NCBI GenBank assembly: GCA_004296455.1
Contig: AP018280.1
Span: 310,001 to 374,000 of the forward strand
Direction of reading: 5' to 3'
DNA from: Calothrix sp. NIES-4101
Lineage (GTDB): Bacteria > Cyanobacteriota > Cyanobacteriia > Cyanobacteriales > Nostocaceae
Length of the DNA stretch: 64,000 nt
Positions 19,955-29,672 of this stretch are shown here, one piece after another. Numbering within the stretch: the stretch's first letter is position 1; the number at the start of each line of letters is the position of its first letter. The position numbers were made by a program, and so were the translations under genes. The notes beneath the pieces were generated by a model, which ran no database searches, had not been told where the DNA came from, and saw nothing but the letters and a program-made list of their open reading frames with translations.

Positions 19955-21079
19955 ATGGTAGTAACTGATATTGAACAAAATTGGTCGGCAATATTACAAC
20001 AATTACTCGATCGCGAATCACTCTCTATTTCCCAAGCTTCCCAATTAATGCATGGTTGGTTGGAAGAAAAGATTCCTCCTGTGGTATCCGGTGCAATTTT
20101 AGCAGCAATTCAAGCTAAGGGAGTATCTACAGAAGAGTTGCTGGGAATGGTTGAGGTATTACATGGACAATCAGTTAAACCAAATTTACGCGATCGCATT
20201 ATTAATAATCAATCATTTGTAGATACTTGTGGGACTGGCGGAGATGGGGCATCAACATTTAATATTTCCACTGCTGTTGCGTTTACAGTTGCAGCTTGTG
20301 GGCTAAAAGTCGCTAAACATGGCAATCGTTCAGCATCGGGTAAAACTGGTTCTGCCGATGTTTTAGAAGCTTTGGGTGTGAATTTAAATGTTAGTCCAGA
20401 AGTGGCTCAATTAGCCTTAGAAGAGGTCGGAATCACATTTTTGTTTGCACCAGATTGGCATCCCGCATTAAAAGCGATCGCGCCTTTACGCAAAACTCTC
20501 AAAGTACGTACTGTTTTTAATTTACTTGGTCCTTTGCTCAATCCTCTATCACCTACTGGGCAGGTAATTGGTATTAATAATCCAGCTTTATTGGAAACTT
20601 TTGCTCAAGTTCTTAAACAAACGGGAACTCGCAGAGCAATTACATTATATGGACGAGAAAAGTTAGATGAAGCCGGATTGGGAGATAAAACAGATTTAGT
20701 TATACTCTCAAATCAACAAATACATAAACTGGAATTAGACCCAAAAGATGTAGGTATAAATCCAGCTTCAATTTCCATGTTAGCGGGTGGCGAAGTTCAA
20801 GAGAATGCCGAAATCCTCAAGGCTGTTTTGCAGGGGGAAGGAACAAAAGCGCAAGAAGATGTGGTGATTTTGAATGCAGCTTTAGCCTTATATGTAGGTG
20901 AATATGGTGACAGCAAGGCAGTTGATGGAGAAAGTTTAAATTCCAGCAACATATCGAAATCGGAGGGTGATTTTGTTAAGGATTTTGCTGATGCTGTAGT
21001 TATAGCCAGGGAAGTTATTCAAAGTGGAGAACCTTGGCATAAATTGCAGCAGTTAGCTGAATTCGGTAATAGAAAATAG
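19955..21079 (+). CDS. trpD: Anthranilate phosphoribosyltransferase
   Basis: A 374-residue enzyme transferring phosphoribose from PRPP to anthranilate. The PRPP loop GTGGDGxxTFNIST, [21 protein letters not shown], and [20 protein letters not shown] are all present. An acidic stretch rich in Ser/Glu near residues 325-345 is an insertion in the C-terminal region. A GGAG sequence precedes the ATG. It completes the cluster's tryptophan genes except trpF (phosphoribosylanthranilate isomerase), which must lie elsewhere. Confidence 0.95.
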   Translation: MVVTDIEQNWSAILQQLLDRESLSISQASQLMHGWLEEKIPPVVSGAILAAIQAKGVSTEELLGMVEVLHGQSVKPNLRDRIINNQSFVDTCGTGGDGASTFNISTAVAFTVAACGLKVAKHGNRSASGKTGSADVLEALGVNLNVSPEVAQLALEEVGITFLFAPDWHPALKAIAPLRKTLKVRTVFNLLGPLLNPLSPTGQVIGINNPALLETFAQVLKQTGTRRAITLYGREKLDEAGLGDKTDLVILSNQQIHKLELDPKDVGINPASISMLAGGEVQENAEILKAVLQGEGTKAQEDVVILNAALALYVGEYGDSKAVDGESLNSSNISKSEGDFVKDFADAVVIAREVIQSGEPWHKLQQLAEFGNRK

Positions 21080-21166
21080 AAAAAAAGTAGCAGGAAACAG
21101 GAGAATAGATGATATTATTCATTGTTCTCCACATCCCCTATCTCCCCGTCAGCTTTTATGTCATTA

Positions 21167-22699
21167 CTAATTACTAATTACATACTTGCCAATACTTTGT
21201 TTAAACTCCTGTGCCCTTTCTTGACTAGGAATTTCTGATACTAATGTATCAATTAATTCCTGAGTAGTTAATTGTGGATGTTGCGCTAATGTATCTTCGA
21301 GGATAACTTTAGCCACAGGCCCGATAAAACTGGTTAATTCTTGATGACAATGTTTGAGAAATTCTGGATTTGTGATAGCAGGTGTATTCCCCAATGATTG
21401 TTGAGTAGTAGTTTGAATTGCTGGTTGTTTTAAAGGTGGTAATTGACTAACACTGAGTGATTGAATTTTGTTTTTAAATTCCTGTGCCCGTTTTTCATCG
21501 GGGATTGCATCGCTAATAGCAGCAATAAATTCCTCTACTGTTAAATTCGGAGATGTTTCCAAAGTTTGTTGCATTAAAACAGTGGCAAATGGCCCAATAA
21601 CATTCATTAATTCCTGCTGACAGTATTCCAGAAATCCCGGATTTAGAGATACAGGAGTCTGTGAATATAATTGGTTTAATGACTCGCTATTTTGTGTGAA
21701 TCCAGATGAATTTGTATTGGTTGTCTGGGGATTCGGTTGAGTTTTTTGCCTTTGAAAAATCTTCAGTGGTGATTTTTGAAAAAATTGGTTAATCGGTGAC
21801 TGGGTAGATGGATTTTGAGCTTGATTTTGAGTTTGATTTTGATGATTAAGTTCTCGGAGAATCTCACTTGCTGACTGAAAGCGATCGCTTGGTTTTTCTG
21901 CCAGCATTTTGTCTAAGATACTAGCTAATTTTCTACTTACATTACTATAACGTTGCCATTGCCAGTTTAAGGATTCATCTATTAATAAATATGGCATTCT
22001 TCCAGTCAGAAGAACAATCACACAAACTGCGAGAGCATAAAGATCGCTGCTAGGATAGCACTGTCCTAAACGTAATTGTTCTGGTGGAGAATAACCAATT
22101 TTACCCACAACTGAACCTTGCAGTGAATAGTGATTATTATTTAAGCTATTTACTGGATTACCTGCTAATAATTGCGTAAATTTTTCTTTAACCACCCCAA
22201 AGTCAATTAATATGGGTTGGGGATTACTCTCGGCAAGCATAATATTATCCAAAGAAATATCACGATGAATTATCTTACGTTGATGGATATATTCGAGTAT
22301 GGGTAATATTCCTTGCAACCAGATTCTTACTTCACTTTCCGAGAATGGTCTACCTTTTGTAGACAGGCGATCTTGTAAAATTTGGGAATAAGTCTTACCA
22401 TCAATATATTCTTGGACAATGAATAGACGTTTTCCATCCGTAACCGAAGCTAAGAATTTAGGTATTTGCGGATGCTCAATTTGATATAAAACTTTCGCTT
22501 CTCGCTCAAATAATTCTTTAGATTTAAGAATAATATTTTCTTGATTTGTCGCTGGTACAAACTCTTTTAAAACACAGCTTTCATTAAAACGGTACTTGTC
22601 AAATGCCAGATAAGTACGTCCAAACCCTCCTTGTCCAAGGAGTTTTTTAATCAAATAACGGTTATTAATTAATGTTCCTGCTGGAATTTCTGTAATCAT
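21167..22699 (-). CDS. Serine/threonine protein kinase with duplicated C-terminal domain
   Basis: A 510-residue protein. Residues ~10-285 are a Hanks-type kinase: glycine loop GQGGFG (22-27), Lys45 in VLKEF, catalytic HRD at 145-147 and DFG at 166-168, so it should be active. A Gln/Asn/Pro-rich linker (~290-345) leads to two copies of a ~60-residue helical module at ~352-412 and ~443-507. Both share NP(G/E)FLxxCxQEL, IGPxAxV, a T/VEEFI or TQELI segment and a RAQEFK end. No transmembrane segment is seen. The module probably senses or binds a partner; its function is unknown to me. It converges with trpD (87 bp between the stops). Confidence 0.9.
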   Translation of the reverse strand: MITEIPAGTLINNRYLIKKLLGQGGFGRTYLAFDKYRFNESCVLKEFVPATNQENIILKSKELFEREAKVLYQIEHPQIPKFLASVTDGKRLFIVQEYIDGKTYSQILQDRLSTKGRPFSESEVRIWLQGILPILEYIHQRKIIHRDISLDNIMLAESNPQPILIDFGVVKEKFTQLLAGNPVNSLNNNHYSLQGSVVGKIGYSPPEQLRLGQCYPSSDLYALAVCVIVLLTGRMPYLLIDESLNWQWQRYSNVSRKLASILDKMLAEKPSDRFQSASEILRELNHQNQTQNQAQNPSTQSPINQFFQKSPLKIFQRQKTQPNPQTTNTNSSGFTQNSESLNQLYSQTPVSLNPGFLEYCQQELMNVIGPFATVLMQQTLETSPNLTVEEFIAAISDAIPDEKRAQEFKNKIQSLSVSQLPPLKQPAIQTTTQQSLGNTPAITNPEFLKHCHQELTSFIGPVAKVILEDTLAQHPQLTTQELIDTLVSEIPSQERAQEFKQSIGKYVISN

Positions 22700-22918
22700 T
22701 GCTATCTATGATTTTTTAAATTAAAATTTTTATCTCTATTTATCTATATAATACTGTCGGAATTGTAATTTTATGCGAAACCTACATACAAACTCAATCC
22801 ACCATACCTAGCTAATATCAATTTTAGATGAAGACATATGTAGAGAAAATAAAGTTCATAAATTAGAATAGCCATGAACCGCCCTTACTCAGATTGAAAT
22901 CCCAAATAAGGAGAATTC

Positions 22919-24361
22919 ATGCATTTTCTTGCGGACACGGTTGTACTATCACGAATTCAGTTTGCTCTCACCGCAATCTTTCACATGCTCTGGCCCGTTC
23001 TCACGACAGGCATGGCAATCTACTTGGTGATTGTCGAAGGGTTGTGGCTAAAGACACGCAACCCTGATTACTACCGCCATGCTCGCTTTTGGTCAAAGCT
23101 TTACGTCCTCAATTTTGGCATTGGGGTGGCATCTGGTTTACCGATGGAGTTTCAGTTTGGTACAAACTGGGCACCCTTCTCGGAAGCAGTCGGTGACTTC
23201 TTTGGTAGCATTCTCGGCTTTGAAGGGGCGATGGCATTCATGCTCGAAGCGGGATTCCTGGGCATTATGTTGTTTGGCTGGGAGCGGGTACATCCAGTAA
23301 TTCACTACCTTGCCACTATCATGGTTGCCTTTGGTGCCAACCTCTCGACTTTCTGGATTTTGGTGGCTAATTCCTGGCTGCAAACCCCATCGGGAGGAGA
23401 GATGGTGAATGGCAAATTTATTGTCAGTGATTACTTTCAAGCAATCTCCAATCCCTTCATGGTGAAAAGCGTGTCACACATGTTTTTTGCCACCCTGGAA
23501 ACATCTTTATTTGTGATTGGTGGCATTAGCGCCTGGTATATCCTCAAAAACCGCCATCAAGCGTTTTTTAGCCGATCGCTCAAAATTGTTTTAGCAGCTG
23601 CTGTTGCTGTCACCCCTTTACAAATCTACATCGGACATCTCAGCGCCGAGCAAGTGGCTCACTATCAACCAACTAAATTGGCGGCAATGGAAGCAAAGTG
23701 GGAAACCAGTCCTGCTGGACAGCCTGCCGATTGGAGCTTGCTGGCACTACCAGATGAAGCTGGAGAAAAAAATAACTGGGAAATTACCATTCCCAATGGA
23801 TTAGGCTACATTCTCGAATTCAAGAAGAACTTGTCTGAACCCGTGCGGGGATTGAAAGAATGGGCACCAAGCGATCGCCCTCATATGGTAGGACTGATCT
23901 ACTATTCATTCCGAATTATGAGCGGCATTGGCTTCTTTTTGGCAGGACTAATGCTGTGGAGTGTTCTGCAATGGTTGTTGGGCAACCTTTCCCCGGAAAA
24001 AATTGGTCAGCAAAAGTGGCTGCTGCGAACTTGGATATTTGCGGCTCCCTTGGGCTATATCGCAGTTGAATCCGGCTGGATTGTTCGTTGTGTCGGACGA
24101 CAACCCTGGACTATGTACGGGCAAATTCGTACGGCTGATGCCGCCTCGCATATCCCCGCCGGAAATGTGCTGACTTCCCTCACCTTGTTTGCGGTGATTT
24201 ACTCGATTCTATTCGTTTCGACCCTATACTTTGGTAGCCGGATTATTCATCACGGCCCCAATCTAGAGCTACCCGTACCAGGGCTAGATGACCAACCCGC
24301 GATCGAGACGGAACCAGCCACATTTATCCCCGATCAACGTCCAGCAGAAGCGCAACAGTAG
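22919..24361 (+). CDS. cydA: Cytochrome bd-type quinol oxidase subunit I
   Basis: A 480-residue multi-pass membrane protein that holds the haems and quinol site of a bd-type terminal oxidase. It has the N-terminal SRIQFALTAIFHMLWP helix, GLPMEFQFGTNW, and GWIVRCVGRQPW near the C-terminus. The Q-loop is short, as in CIO-type (cyanide-insensitive) oxidases. AAGGAGA seven bases upstream fixes the start. The stop codon directly precedes cydB. The DNA looks more GC-rich than its neighbours, hinting at transfer or strong codon selection. The enzyme would consume O2 at low tension in the thylakoid or plasma membrane. Confidence 0.95.
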   Translation: MHFLADTVVLSRIQFALTAIFHMLWPVLTTGMAIYLVIVEGLWLKTRNPDYYRHARFWSKLYVLNFGIGVASGLPMEFQFGTNWAPFSEAVGDFFGSILGFEGAMAFMLEAGFLGIMLFGWERVHPVIHYLATIMVAFGANLSTFWILVANSWLQTPSGGEMVNGKFIVSDYFQAISNPFMVKSVSHMFFATLETSLFVIGGISAWYILKNRHQAFFSRSLKIVLAAAVAVTPLQIYIGHLSAEQVAHYQPTKLAAMEAKWETSPAGQPADWSLLALPDEAGEKNNWEITIPNGLGYILEFKKNLSEPVRGLKEWAPSDRPHMVGLIYYSFRIMSGIGFFLAGLMLWSVLQWLLGNLSPEKIGQQKWLLRTWIFAAPLGYIAVESGWIVRCVGRQPWTMYGQIRTADAASHIPAGNVLTSLTLFAVIYSILFVSTLYFGSRIIHHGPNLELPVPGLDDQPAIETEPATFIPDQRPAEAQQ

Positions 24362-24370
24362 GTGAATAAT

Positions 24371-25384
24371 ATGGACGCATTACTACATTTTCTACCTCAA
24401 GTTTGGTTTGTGATTCTGGCGTTGTTCCTGTTTCTCTACGTCATGCTGGATGGATTTGATTTGGGAGTGGGTATCCTCTCCCTCACCAGTTCTGATGAAG
24501 AACGCCGCAGTATTTTGATGACTAGTCTGGGTAATATTTGGGATGCTAACGAAACCTGGTTAGTGTTGATGGGGGGAGCCTTATTTGGAGCCTTTCCCCT
24601 CGCCTATGGCACTATCCTCAGTGCCCTGTATATTCCTATTTTCATGATGATTTTTGGGCTAATCTTTCGGGCAGTGGCATTTGAATTTCGCGAACATTCC
24701 AATCGCAAGTTTATTTGGAACTTTGCCTTCGGGGCTGGCAGTTTTATCGCCGCACTGGGACAAGGTTTTGCCCTGGGAAGTGTCATTGAAGGCATTGCCG
24801 TGGATAAGGCAGGTCATTTCATCGGCTCCACCTGGGATTGGCTGGATTGGCGATCGCTCCTAGTTGCCTTGACTTTGATTCAGGGGTATGTATTGATTGG
24901 TTCCACCTACCTGATTTTGAAAACAGAAGGGGAACTACAAAAAACCCATTTCCGTACTGCCAAACTTGCAGCTATAACCACCTTTATTGGGGCGATTTCC
25001 ATCACCATCGCTACCCCAATTGTCTATGAAGCAGCCCGAACTCGCTTGTTTAGCGCACCTTTAGTTTATATCTTTGCCATGATTCCCCTGCTGGGTGTGT
25101 TGCTGGTGGGACTATTGTTGCGAAGTCTCAACCGGGAGGAAGAAAACACACCATTTATTTGGACAATCTTGATCTTCTTACTCACCTTTATTGGCTTAGG
25201 ACTAATTGTCTTTCCCTACATCATCCCTAACCAAATCACCATCTATCAAGCCGCAGCTTCCCCCAGTGCTTTGGTTTTTATGCTCACCTTTATTGGGGTT
25301 TTGATTCCGATAATGTTGTTCTACAACATCTACAACTATGTGGTGTTTCGTGGCAAAGTTGTCACTGATGCTTATGGAGAGTAA
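24371..25384 (+). CDS. cydB: Cytochrome bd-type quinol oxidase subunit II
   Basis: A 337-residue partner of CydA with eight to nine transmembrane helices. The N-terminus (FLYVMLDGFDLGVGIL) and NIWDANETWLVLMGGALFGAFP are family landmarks. A GTG three bases earlier in frame (24362) directly abuts the cydA stop, but AGGTGA at 24361-24366 sits correctly for the ATG at 24371. Either way the pair is translationally coupled. There are no cydCD or cydX-like genes alongside. Confidence 0.95.
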   Translation: MDALLHFLPQVWFVILALFLFLYVMLDGFDLGVGILSLTSSDEERRSILMTSLGNIWDANETWLVLMGGALFGAFPLAYGTILSALYIPIFMMIFGLIFRAVAFEFREHSNRKFIWNFAFGAGSFIAALGQGFALGSVIEGIAVDKAGHFIGSTWDWLDWRSLLVALTLIQGYVLIGSTYLILKTEGELQKTHFRTAKLAAITTFIGAISITIATPIVYEAARTRLFSAPLVYIFAMIPLLGVLLVGLLLRSLNREEENTPFIWTILIFLLTFIGLGLIVFPYIIPNQITIYQAAASPSALVFMLTFIGVLIPIMLFYNIYNYVVFRGKVVTDAYGE

Positions 25385-25511
25385 TTTTATTACATCCCAC
25401 AAGGTTTAATTAAATACGGAGAATGATTAATATAGCCAAACAGACAAATGCTCATTTGACGATGGAATAGTTCTGTAGTGTAAGTGCTAACTGTGAAACC
25501 TTAGTAAGGAA

Positions 25512-25544
25512 TGTGAAGACTTTAGATTTTTCTTGGTCTTCACA
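25512..25544 (+). terminator. Stem-loop after cydAB
   Basis: TGTGAAGAC (25512-25520) pairs exactly with GTCTTCACA (25536-25544); the loop is 15 bases. It lies 128 bp after cydB with only a weak T-run (CCTTTG), so termination is plausible but not strong. Confidence 0.5.
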
Positions 25545-25668
25545 CCTTTGTCCATATCCGCGATCGCTGCAATTTAAAGTAGATATTCTCTAACCTCAAA
25601 TATGAAAATATGTGCAAGTTCTATAAACGTAGGGCGATCGCACGTTGTATCATGTTATTAAATTGATG

Positions 25669-25750
25669 TTTGGCAAACCTAAGTGGGGACTAAAACCCGG
25701 GGGGTTCCGCCAAAATCGCCAGAACCTAGACAATAAATATATCTCACCAA
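25669..25750 (+). promoter_or_regulatory. CRISPR leader-like sequence
   Basis: This resembles the leaders that precede cyanobacterial CRISPR arrays: TTTGGCAAACC, a G-rich stretch, then GGGGGGTTCCGCCAAAATC and an AT-rich run up to the repeat. TTTGGC..ACC and GGT..GCCAAA form an imperfect inverted repeat. The resemblance is from memory of such leaders, and an alignment is needed. Confidence 0.5.
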
Positions 25751-25787
25751 CTTGAAACCTTACGATTCCCGGCAACGGGATTGAAAC
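25751..25787 (+). CRISPR. Single orphan CRISPR repeat (37 bp)
   Basis: The 37 bases begin CTTGAAACCTTACGATTCCC and end CGGGATTGAAAC. The inner CCCG-GCAA-CGGG can form a small hairpin. The length and the ATTGAAAC end match cyanobacterial CRISPR repeats. Only one copy exists; the next ~100 bp hold no second repeat, and no cas gene lies in the window. It is either an array reduced to its last repeat or a naive leader-repeat acting with cas genes elsewhere. Confidence 0.6.
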
Positions 25788-25893
25788 CAATATTTTTACG
25801 TATTACCCTAGCAACTTGGAATCATGAAGGAGAGGTAGGAGTGAATAAAGTAGCTAATAATACTATACTTTTCCCGTGTCTCTCCTTCTCCCC

Positions 25894-26340
25894 TCAAATT
25901 TGCTCTTTTACTTTCAATGCGTATTGTTTAAACCTTTCTAAATCTGCCTGCACAGTAGACTCAACTATCCTCCCCAAAAATAAATTATCCATAATTTTGC
26001 CCAGAAAACCAGGAATACCATAGGCAATAGTCATTTTCACAATACTGCTAGTTTTGCGATCATAAAATCTAATTGCACCGCGATTCGGCAACCCATCAAT
26101 GGACTCCCACTCGATAATTTGATTGGGTATTTGTTTGAGAATACGCGATCGCCAACTAAATTCCAAGCCATTAGAACTGAGTTTCCACACAGATATTTCT
26201 GGGTTATCTTCGGGAACTTTCACCGAATCAATCCACTTCATCCAACGTGGCATTTGTTCTAAATCTGACCATAGACTCCAGACTAAATCCATTGGAGCCT
26301 CGACTTCGACTTGTACGGTATGTTCTAACCAGTCTGTCAT
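25894..26340 (-). CDS. SRPBCC-fold (polyketide cyclase/dehydrase-like) protein
   Basis: A 148-residue START-like protein. The N-terminus (TVQVEVEAPMDLVWSLWSDLEQMPRWMKWIDSV) and the mid-region IVEWESIDGLPNRGAI, followed by a strand-rich stretch and a long C-terminal helix (VESTVQADLERFKQY), are typical of SRPBCC proteins that bind a hydrophobic ligand. It lies 138 bp downstream of crtQ on the same strand, an arrangement that I recall as common in cyanobacteria, so it may help bind or pass a carotenoid intermediate; that role is inferred. No catalytic residues can be named. Confidence 0.85.
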   Translation of the reverse strand: MTDWLEHTVQVEVEAPMDLVWSLWSDLEQMPRWMKWIDSVKVPEDNPEISVWKLSSNGLEFSWRSRILKQIPNQIIEWESIDGLPNRGAIRFYDRKTSSIVKMTIAYGIPGFLGKIMDNLFLGRIVESTVQADLERFKQYALKVKEQI

Positions 26341-26478
26341 TGTAATTTGAGGAAAAGAGGGTGTGTGAAGGAGACGCAGGAAGGGGATAAGTAGGAGACA
26401 GGGAAGATAGCTAACTAATAATTAATAATTTCCCCGTTCTGCATTTGTCTCTTATCCTCTCCGTATTTTCTACAGTCT

Positions 26479-27918
26479 CTACTTTTTGACAGTTTCTAAT
26501 ATTACTTGTGCGGCTTGCCGTCCCGAAAGTGTTGCTCCTTCCATACTATCGATATAATCTTGCTGCGTATAACTTCCCGCCAAGAAAAAGTTAGGAATTG
26601 GTGTCTTTTGCTTGGGACGGAAAACATCCATTCCCGGTGCTTCGCGGTAAAGCGACTGCGCTAATTTAACCACACCTGACCAAGTTACATTCAACTCCCG
26701 TGCCGAGGGGAATAATTCATGCACTTGTTTGAGAGAATGTTCGATTATCTCTTCGTTACTTTTTTTAATAAATGGGTCGCCAGGTGTTAACACCAATTGA
26801 ATTAACGAACCTTCTCCCTGGCGATAATAATCGGCGGGACTTGTTAAGGCTAAATCGGCAAAACAGGAAAAGTCAACATCAGCAGAATACAACAAATTAT
26901 CAATTCCGGCGGCATGGTTTAGTTGCTTACGCTGTTCGCCATCTTGTAATTCCGTTACCCAACCATCAAAGCGTAATTGTACCGTTGCCACTGGTACGGC
27001 ATCAAGCTTGTAAATATTGTCAAATTCTGACCATTTGCGCCAATCTTGGGGTAGTAAACGCTGAATTCCTGGCACATCACAAGCGGCAACGTAGACATCA
27101 GCAGTAATCTTTTCTGTTGCCTCACCATTTGCCACTGATATTTCAGTCACCTGAGTTTGCCCATCAACCTCTGCATACTTGATTTCTCTCACCTGGCGAC
27201 GAGTATATATCTTCGTCCCTCTCGCTTCCAAGTAATCAAGAATGGGTTTGTGCATGTATTCGTAAGGCGAACCCTTGAGCATTCGTAATTTTGAAGCTTC
27301 GGTACGTACCGCAAACAACTGAAAAATTGTCAACATACACCGTGCCGAAATATTTTCAGTGTCAAGAAAGCCCAATGCCAAAGCAATAGGGTCCCATAAT
27401 CTCCGTAGACTGTTGTTATTACCACCATGACTGCGGAACCAATCGGCAAAGCTGATTTTATCCAAATCGCGGATTGTCCGCATTGCTCCTTCAAAGTCTA
27501 CCAAACCCTGTACAACTGGACTTGTACCCAGGGCGATCGCATTCCGGAATTTATCGTAAGCTGAAAGCTGCGATGTGGTGAAAAAGGCTTTTAAACCGTT
27601 CAAGGGTGCACCCGTGAAAAAACGAAAATCGAGGGCACCCGTCTTCCCACCCTGATTAATGAAAGTATGAGTATGCTGCTTGGGCAAGAAATTCTCCAAA
27701 GCACCCACTTTTTCCATTAACCCAAATAGTTGGTAATAGCAACCAAAAAAGACGTGTAGACCCATCTCGATATGATTACCATCACCATCTACCCAACTGC
27801 CTACTTTCCCACCAACAAAGGGACGAGACTCAAAAATTTCGACTTCACAGCCAGCATCCGCTAAATCTACTGCGGTTGCCAGTCCAGCTAAACCCGCACC
27901 TACGATCGCAACTCGCAT
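26479..27918 (-). CDS. crtQ: Zeta-carotene desaturase (plant-type)
   Basis: The frame stays open to 28032, but the ATG at 27918 gives [19 protein letters not shown] directly, the normal N-terminus, and 479 residues, the usual CrtQ length; AGAGAGGA precedes it. An FAD-binding GxGxxG, the [12 protein letters not shown] motif and the C-terminal [23 protein letters not shown] signature are present. It desaturates 9,9'-di-cis-zeta-carotene to prolycopene in the membrane using quinone as acceptor. The longer version would add 38 polar residues with no known counterpart. Confidence 0.95.
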   Translation of the reverse strand: MRVAIVGAGLAGLATAVDLADAGCEVEIFESRPFVGGKVGSWVDGDGNHIEMGLHVFFGCYYQLFGLMEKVGALENFLPKQHTHTFINQGGKTGALDFRFFTGAPLNGLKAFFTTSQLSAYDKFRNAIALGTSPVVQGLVDFEGAMRTIRDLDKISFADWFRSHGGNNNSLRRLWDPIALALGFLDTENISARCMLTIFQLFAVRTEASKLRMLKGSPYEYMHKPILDYLEARGTKIYTRRQVREIKYAEVDGQTQVTEISVANGEATEKITADVYVAACDVPGIQRLLPQDWRKWSEFDNIYKLDAVPVATVQLRFDGWVTELQDGEQRKQLNHAAGIDNLLYSADVDFSCFADLALTSPADYYRQGEGSLIQLVLTPGDPFIKKSNEEIIEHSLKQVHELFPSARELNVTWSGVVKLAQSLYREAPGMDVFRPKQKTPIPNFFLAGSYTQQDYIDSMEGATLSGRQAAQVILETVKK

Positions 27919-28046
27919 TCCTCTCTTATCCTTATCAGTTTCCTTTACAAATTGTAACTGGCTTGGTGTCGAAGAGGACGAGTTATTTAGATTCGGCGTT
28001 GGGTATTGGACATCATTACATAACGTCCTCACATTCCCTTCTCTAC

Positions 28047-28205
28047 CTACTTTGCTTCTTCAGATACTGGTAAACCTCGAATCAACTCACGGATTACATC
28101 TGTAGCAGGTCTGCCCGTTTGCTGACAATATAGTTCGAGTCTTTCTGCCTCCTGTGTTGCTAAATTCACAGTTATACGTTTAACAGCCCATTTCTTATTC
28201 GTCAT
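28047..28205 (-). CDS. Small ribbon-helix-helix (CopG-like) protein
   Basis: A 52-residue protein beginning [20 protein letters not shown] and ending VSEEAK. The basic beta strand (KRITVNLA), followed by two helices ([13 protein letters not shown] and [12 protein letters not shown]), is the classic RHH dimer DNA-binding fold. Such proteins act as repressors, often as antitoxins, but no toxin gene adjoins it. It is 128 bp upstream of crtQ on the same strand and could be cotranscribed with it. Confidence 0.75.
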   Translation of the reverse strand: MTNKKWAVKRITVNLATQEAERLELYCQQTGRPATDVIRELIRGLPVSEEAK

Positions 28206-28475
28206 TTTGTTATGCTTCTTAACTTTATACTGATAGCCGTTCTTCTATTAGGGTCATGAACAGATGATAAGAATATCATTTTTATCACTTTGAGGATTAA
28301 ATTAGAATTTTCATTAATACAATAATTTTTGATTTTTCAAAGTATTTCCCACTTTCTAATAAAGTATAAAATTCCCAATTCATAGTCTGTGATTGTGACA
28401 GGAAAAATATTGCACACTGATTATTACAGAAAGACTAACTGTTAACAGGATAAAAATAATCTTGCCCGCCAAATT

Positions 28476-29672
28476 TTATAAATGAATGTTTTGATTGCTA
28501 CTTTTCAGCAAACAAAGATGTGATAAATCATCATCAAAATGATGAGAATCTTGACAAAAATCAAATTCTACAAAAACTTCGGGTGAGAACATGTGCCATA
28601 GTGCCTGATAATATGGCATGATTGTGTCGCTTTGTTTGGGTGTGAGATGCTCTTTAATTTCTTGACCTAACAAATTCAACATTTGACGAATTATTTCCCA
28701 TTGCACGTTCAAAGTCGGATATAACATCACAGATAAAGGAAATAATTCTTGTTTAATTGCGGAAATATTTCCTTCTAAAGTTGCTAACCAAAGGTAAACT
28801 TGGAACATTTCCACATCTCTAATACTAGAAGTTTTAACCAATGGGTGGCTTAAAATACCTGAATAGCAACGGTAATTTGGGTAATAATCAATGATTTTTT
28901 CAGAAATCTTTTTCGCAATTTCAGTACTGACAGGTAATAGATTTTGTACTGCCACTAATGTATTGGAATTGTAATCATGGTTTGCAGCCGCTTCGTATAA
29001 ACGTTGAAGTGGCATGTATAGGTGATCATCAAGGACTTTGAAGTAAACAATCAGGACTAATCGCTCTAATTCCGATAAGCTTTGAAGTAGTATTTTGCTG
29101 GTGTAGTGAAATTGCATACCCACAAAACCAAGGATTCTGGGGTCTTGTTGAGTGTATTTATTCCGCAATGCTCCAACATGGGAACCAATCACTCTCGCTA
29201 GCTGACTAGGTGCAACTTGTTCAGTGTAAATCTCTAAGGCTTTTTGGTATAGAGGTTCTCCTTGGCGTGCTAGCCTCATCACTGTTGATAGTTGGCGTAA
29301 TGGAGCTTGCTGGGTATAAACATCCAAGATTTTTTCGTAAATCTTAAATGAGTCAGCAGTGATTTCCCAGGGGTTAATTAGTGTTGGATCAATTTGATGG
29401 CGCTTTATTTCTTTAGATAGCAATGTCTCGACTTGATGCCAAGATTGGTGGCTAACTGTTGGTAATAGTGCCATTAATCTTTGGGCTGTTTTTTTTCGCC
29501 CTTCTCGTGAAACTACTTCTTTGAGGCTGGTTGTATCTGCTCCATCTTTTTCCCATAGATTGTTATCAAGGTTTTGTAAATACTTTTTTGCCCATTGTAG
29601 TGCCAAAGGTTCAGTGTTTCCCTGGTTGGCAAAGCTGGAGTCTTGTTCATCTTTATCTCCAATTTTTTTCAT
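28476..29672 (-). CDS. Protein of unknown function with an internal helical repeat
   Basis: A 398-residue soluble, helix-rich protein with no signal peptide or TM segment; I do not recognise its family. Residues 111-133 and 141-163 are near-copies (YEKILDVYTQQAPLRQLSTV; YQKALEIYTEQVAPSQLARV), suggesting a small helical repeat. The C-terminus is His/Asp-rich (SHHFDDDLSHL). The start is backed by AGGGG just upstream. It is divergent from the plasmid-replication gene at 30625, with 950 bp between them, so the two may be parts of one former element. Confidence 0.75.
   Translation of the reverse strand: MKKIGDKDEQDSSFANQGNTEPLALQWAKKYLQNLDNNLWEKDGADTTSLKEVVSREGRKKTAQRLMALLPTVSHQSWHQVETLLSKEIKRHQIDPTLINPWEITADSFKIYEKILDVYTQQAPLRQLSTVMRLARQGEPLYQKALEIYTEQVAPSQLARVIGSHVGALRNKYTQQDPRILGFVGMQFHYTSKILLQSLSELERLVLIVYFKVLDDHLYMPLQRLYEAAANHDYNSNTLVAVQNLLPVSTEIAKKISEKIIDYYPNYRCYSGILSHPLVKTSSIRDVEMFQVYLWLATLEGNISAIKQELFPLSVMLYPTLNVQWEIIRQMLNLLGQEIKEHLTPKQSDTIMPYYQALWHMFSPEVFVEFDFCQDSHHFDDDLSHLCLLKSSNQNIHL

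Larger units (their letters stand above)
25385..25893. other. Intergenic region between cydB and the SRPBCC gene
   Basis: No protein-coding gene is supported. It contains the cydAB stem-loop, two HIP1-like sites, and the CRISPR leader-repeat. Confidence 0.5.

Noticed and set aside
9759-21079. Calling this the scytonemin cluster
   Set aside because: None of scyA-F, or the tyrosinase- or dsbA-like genes, is visible in the window.
23138-24173. Overlapping frames inside cydA on both strands
   Set aside because: CydA is unambiguous here, and the others lack ribosome-binding sites or family motifs.
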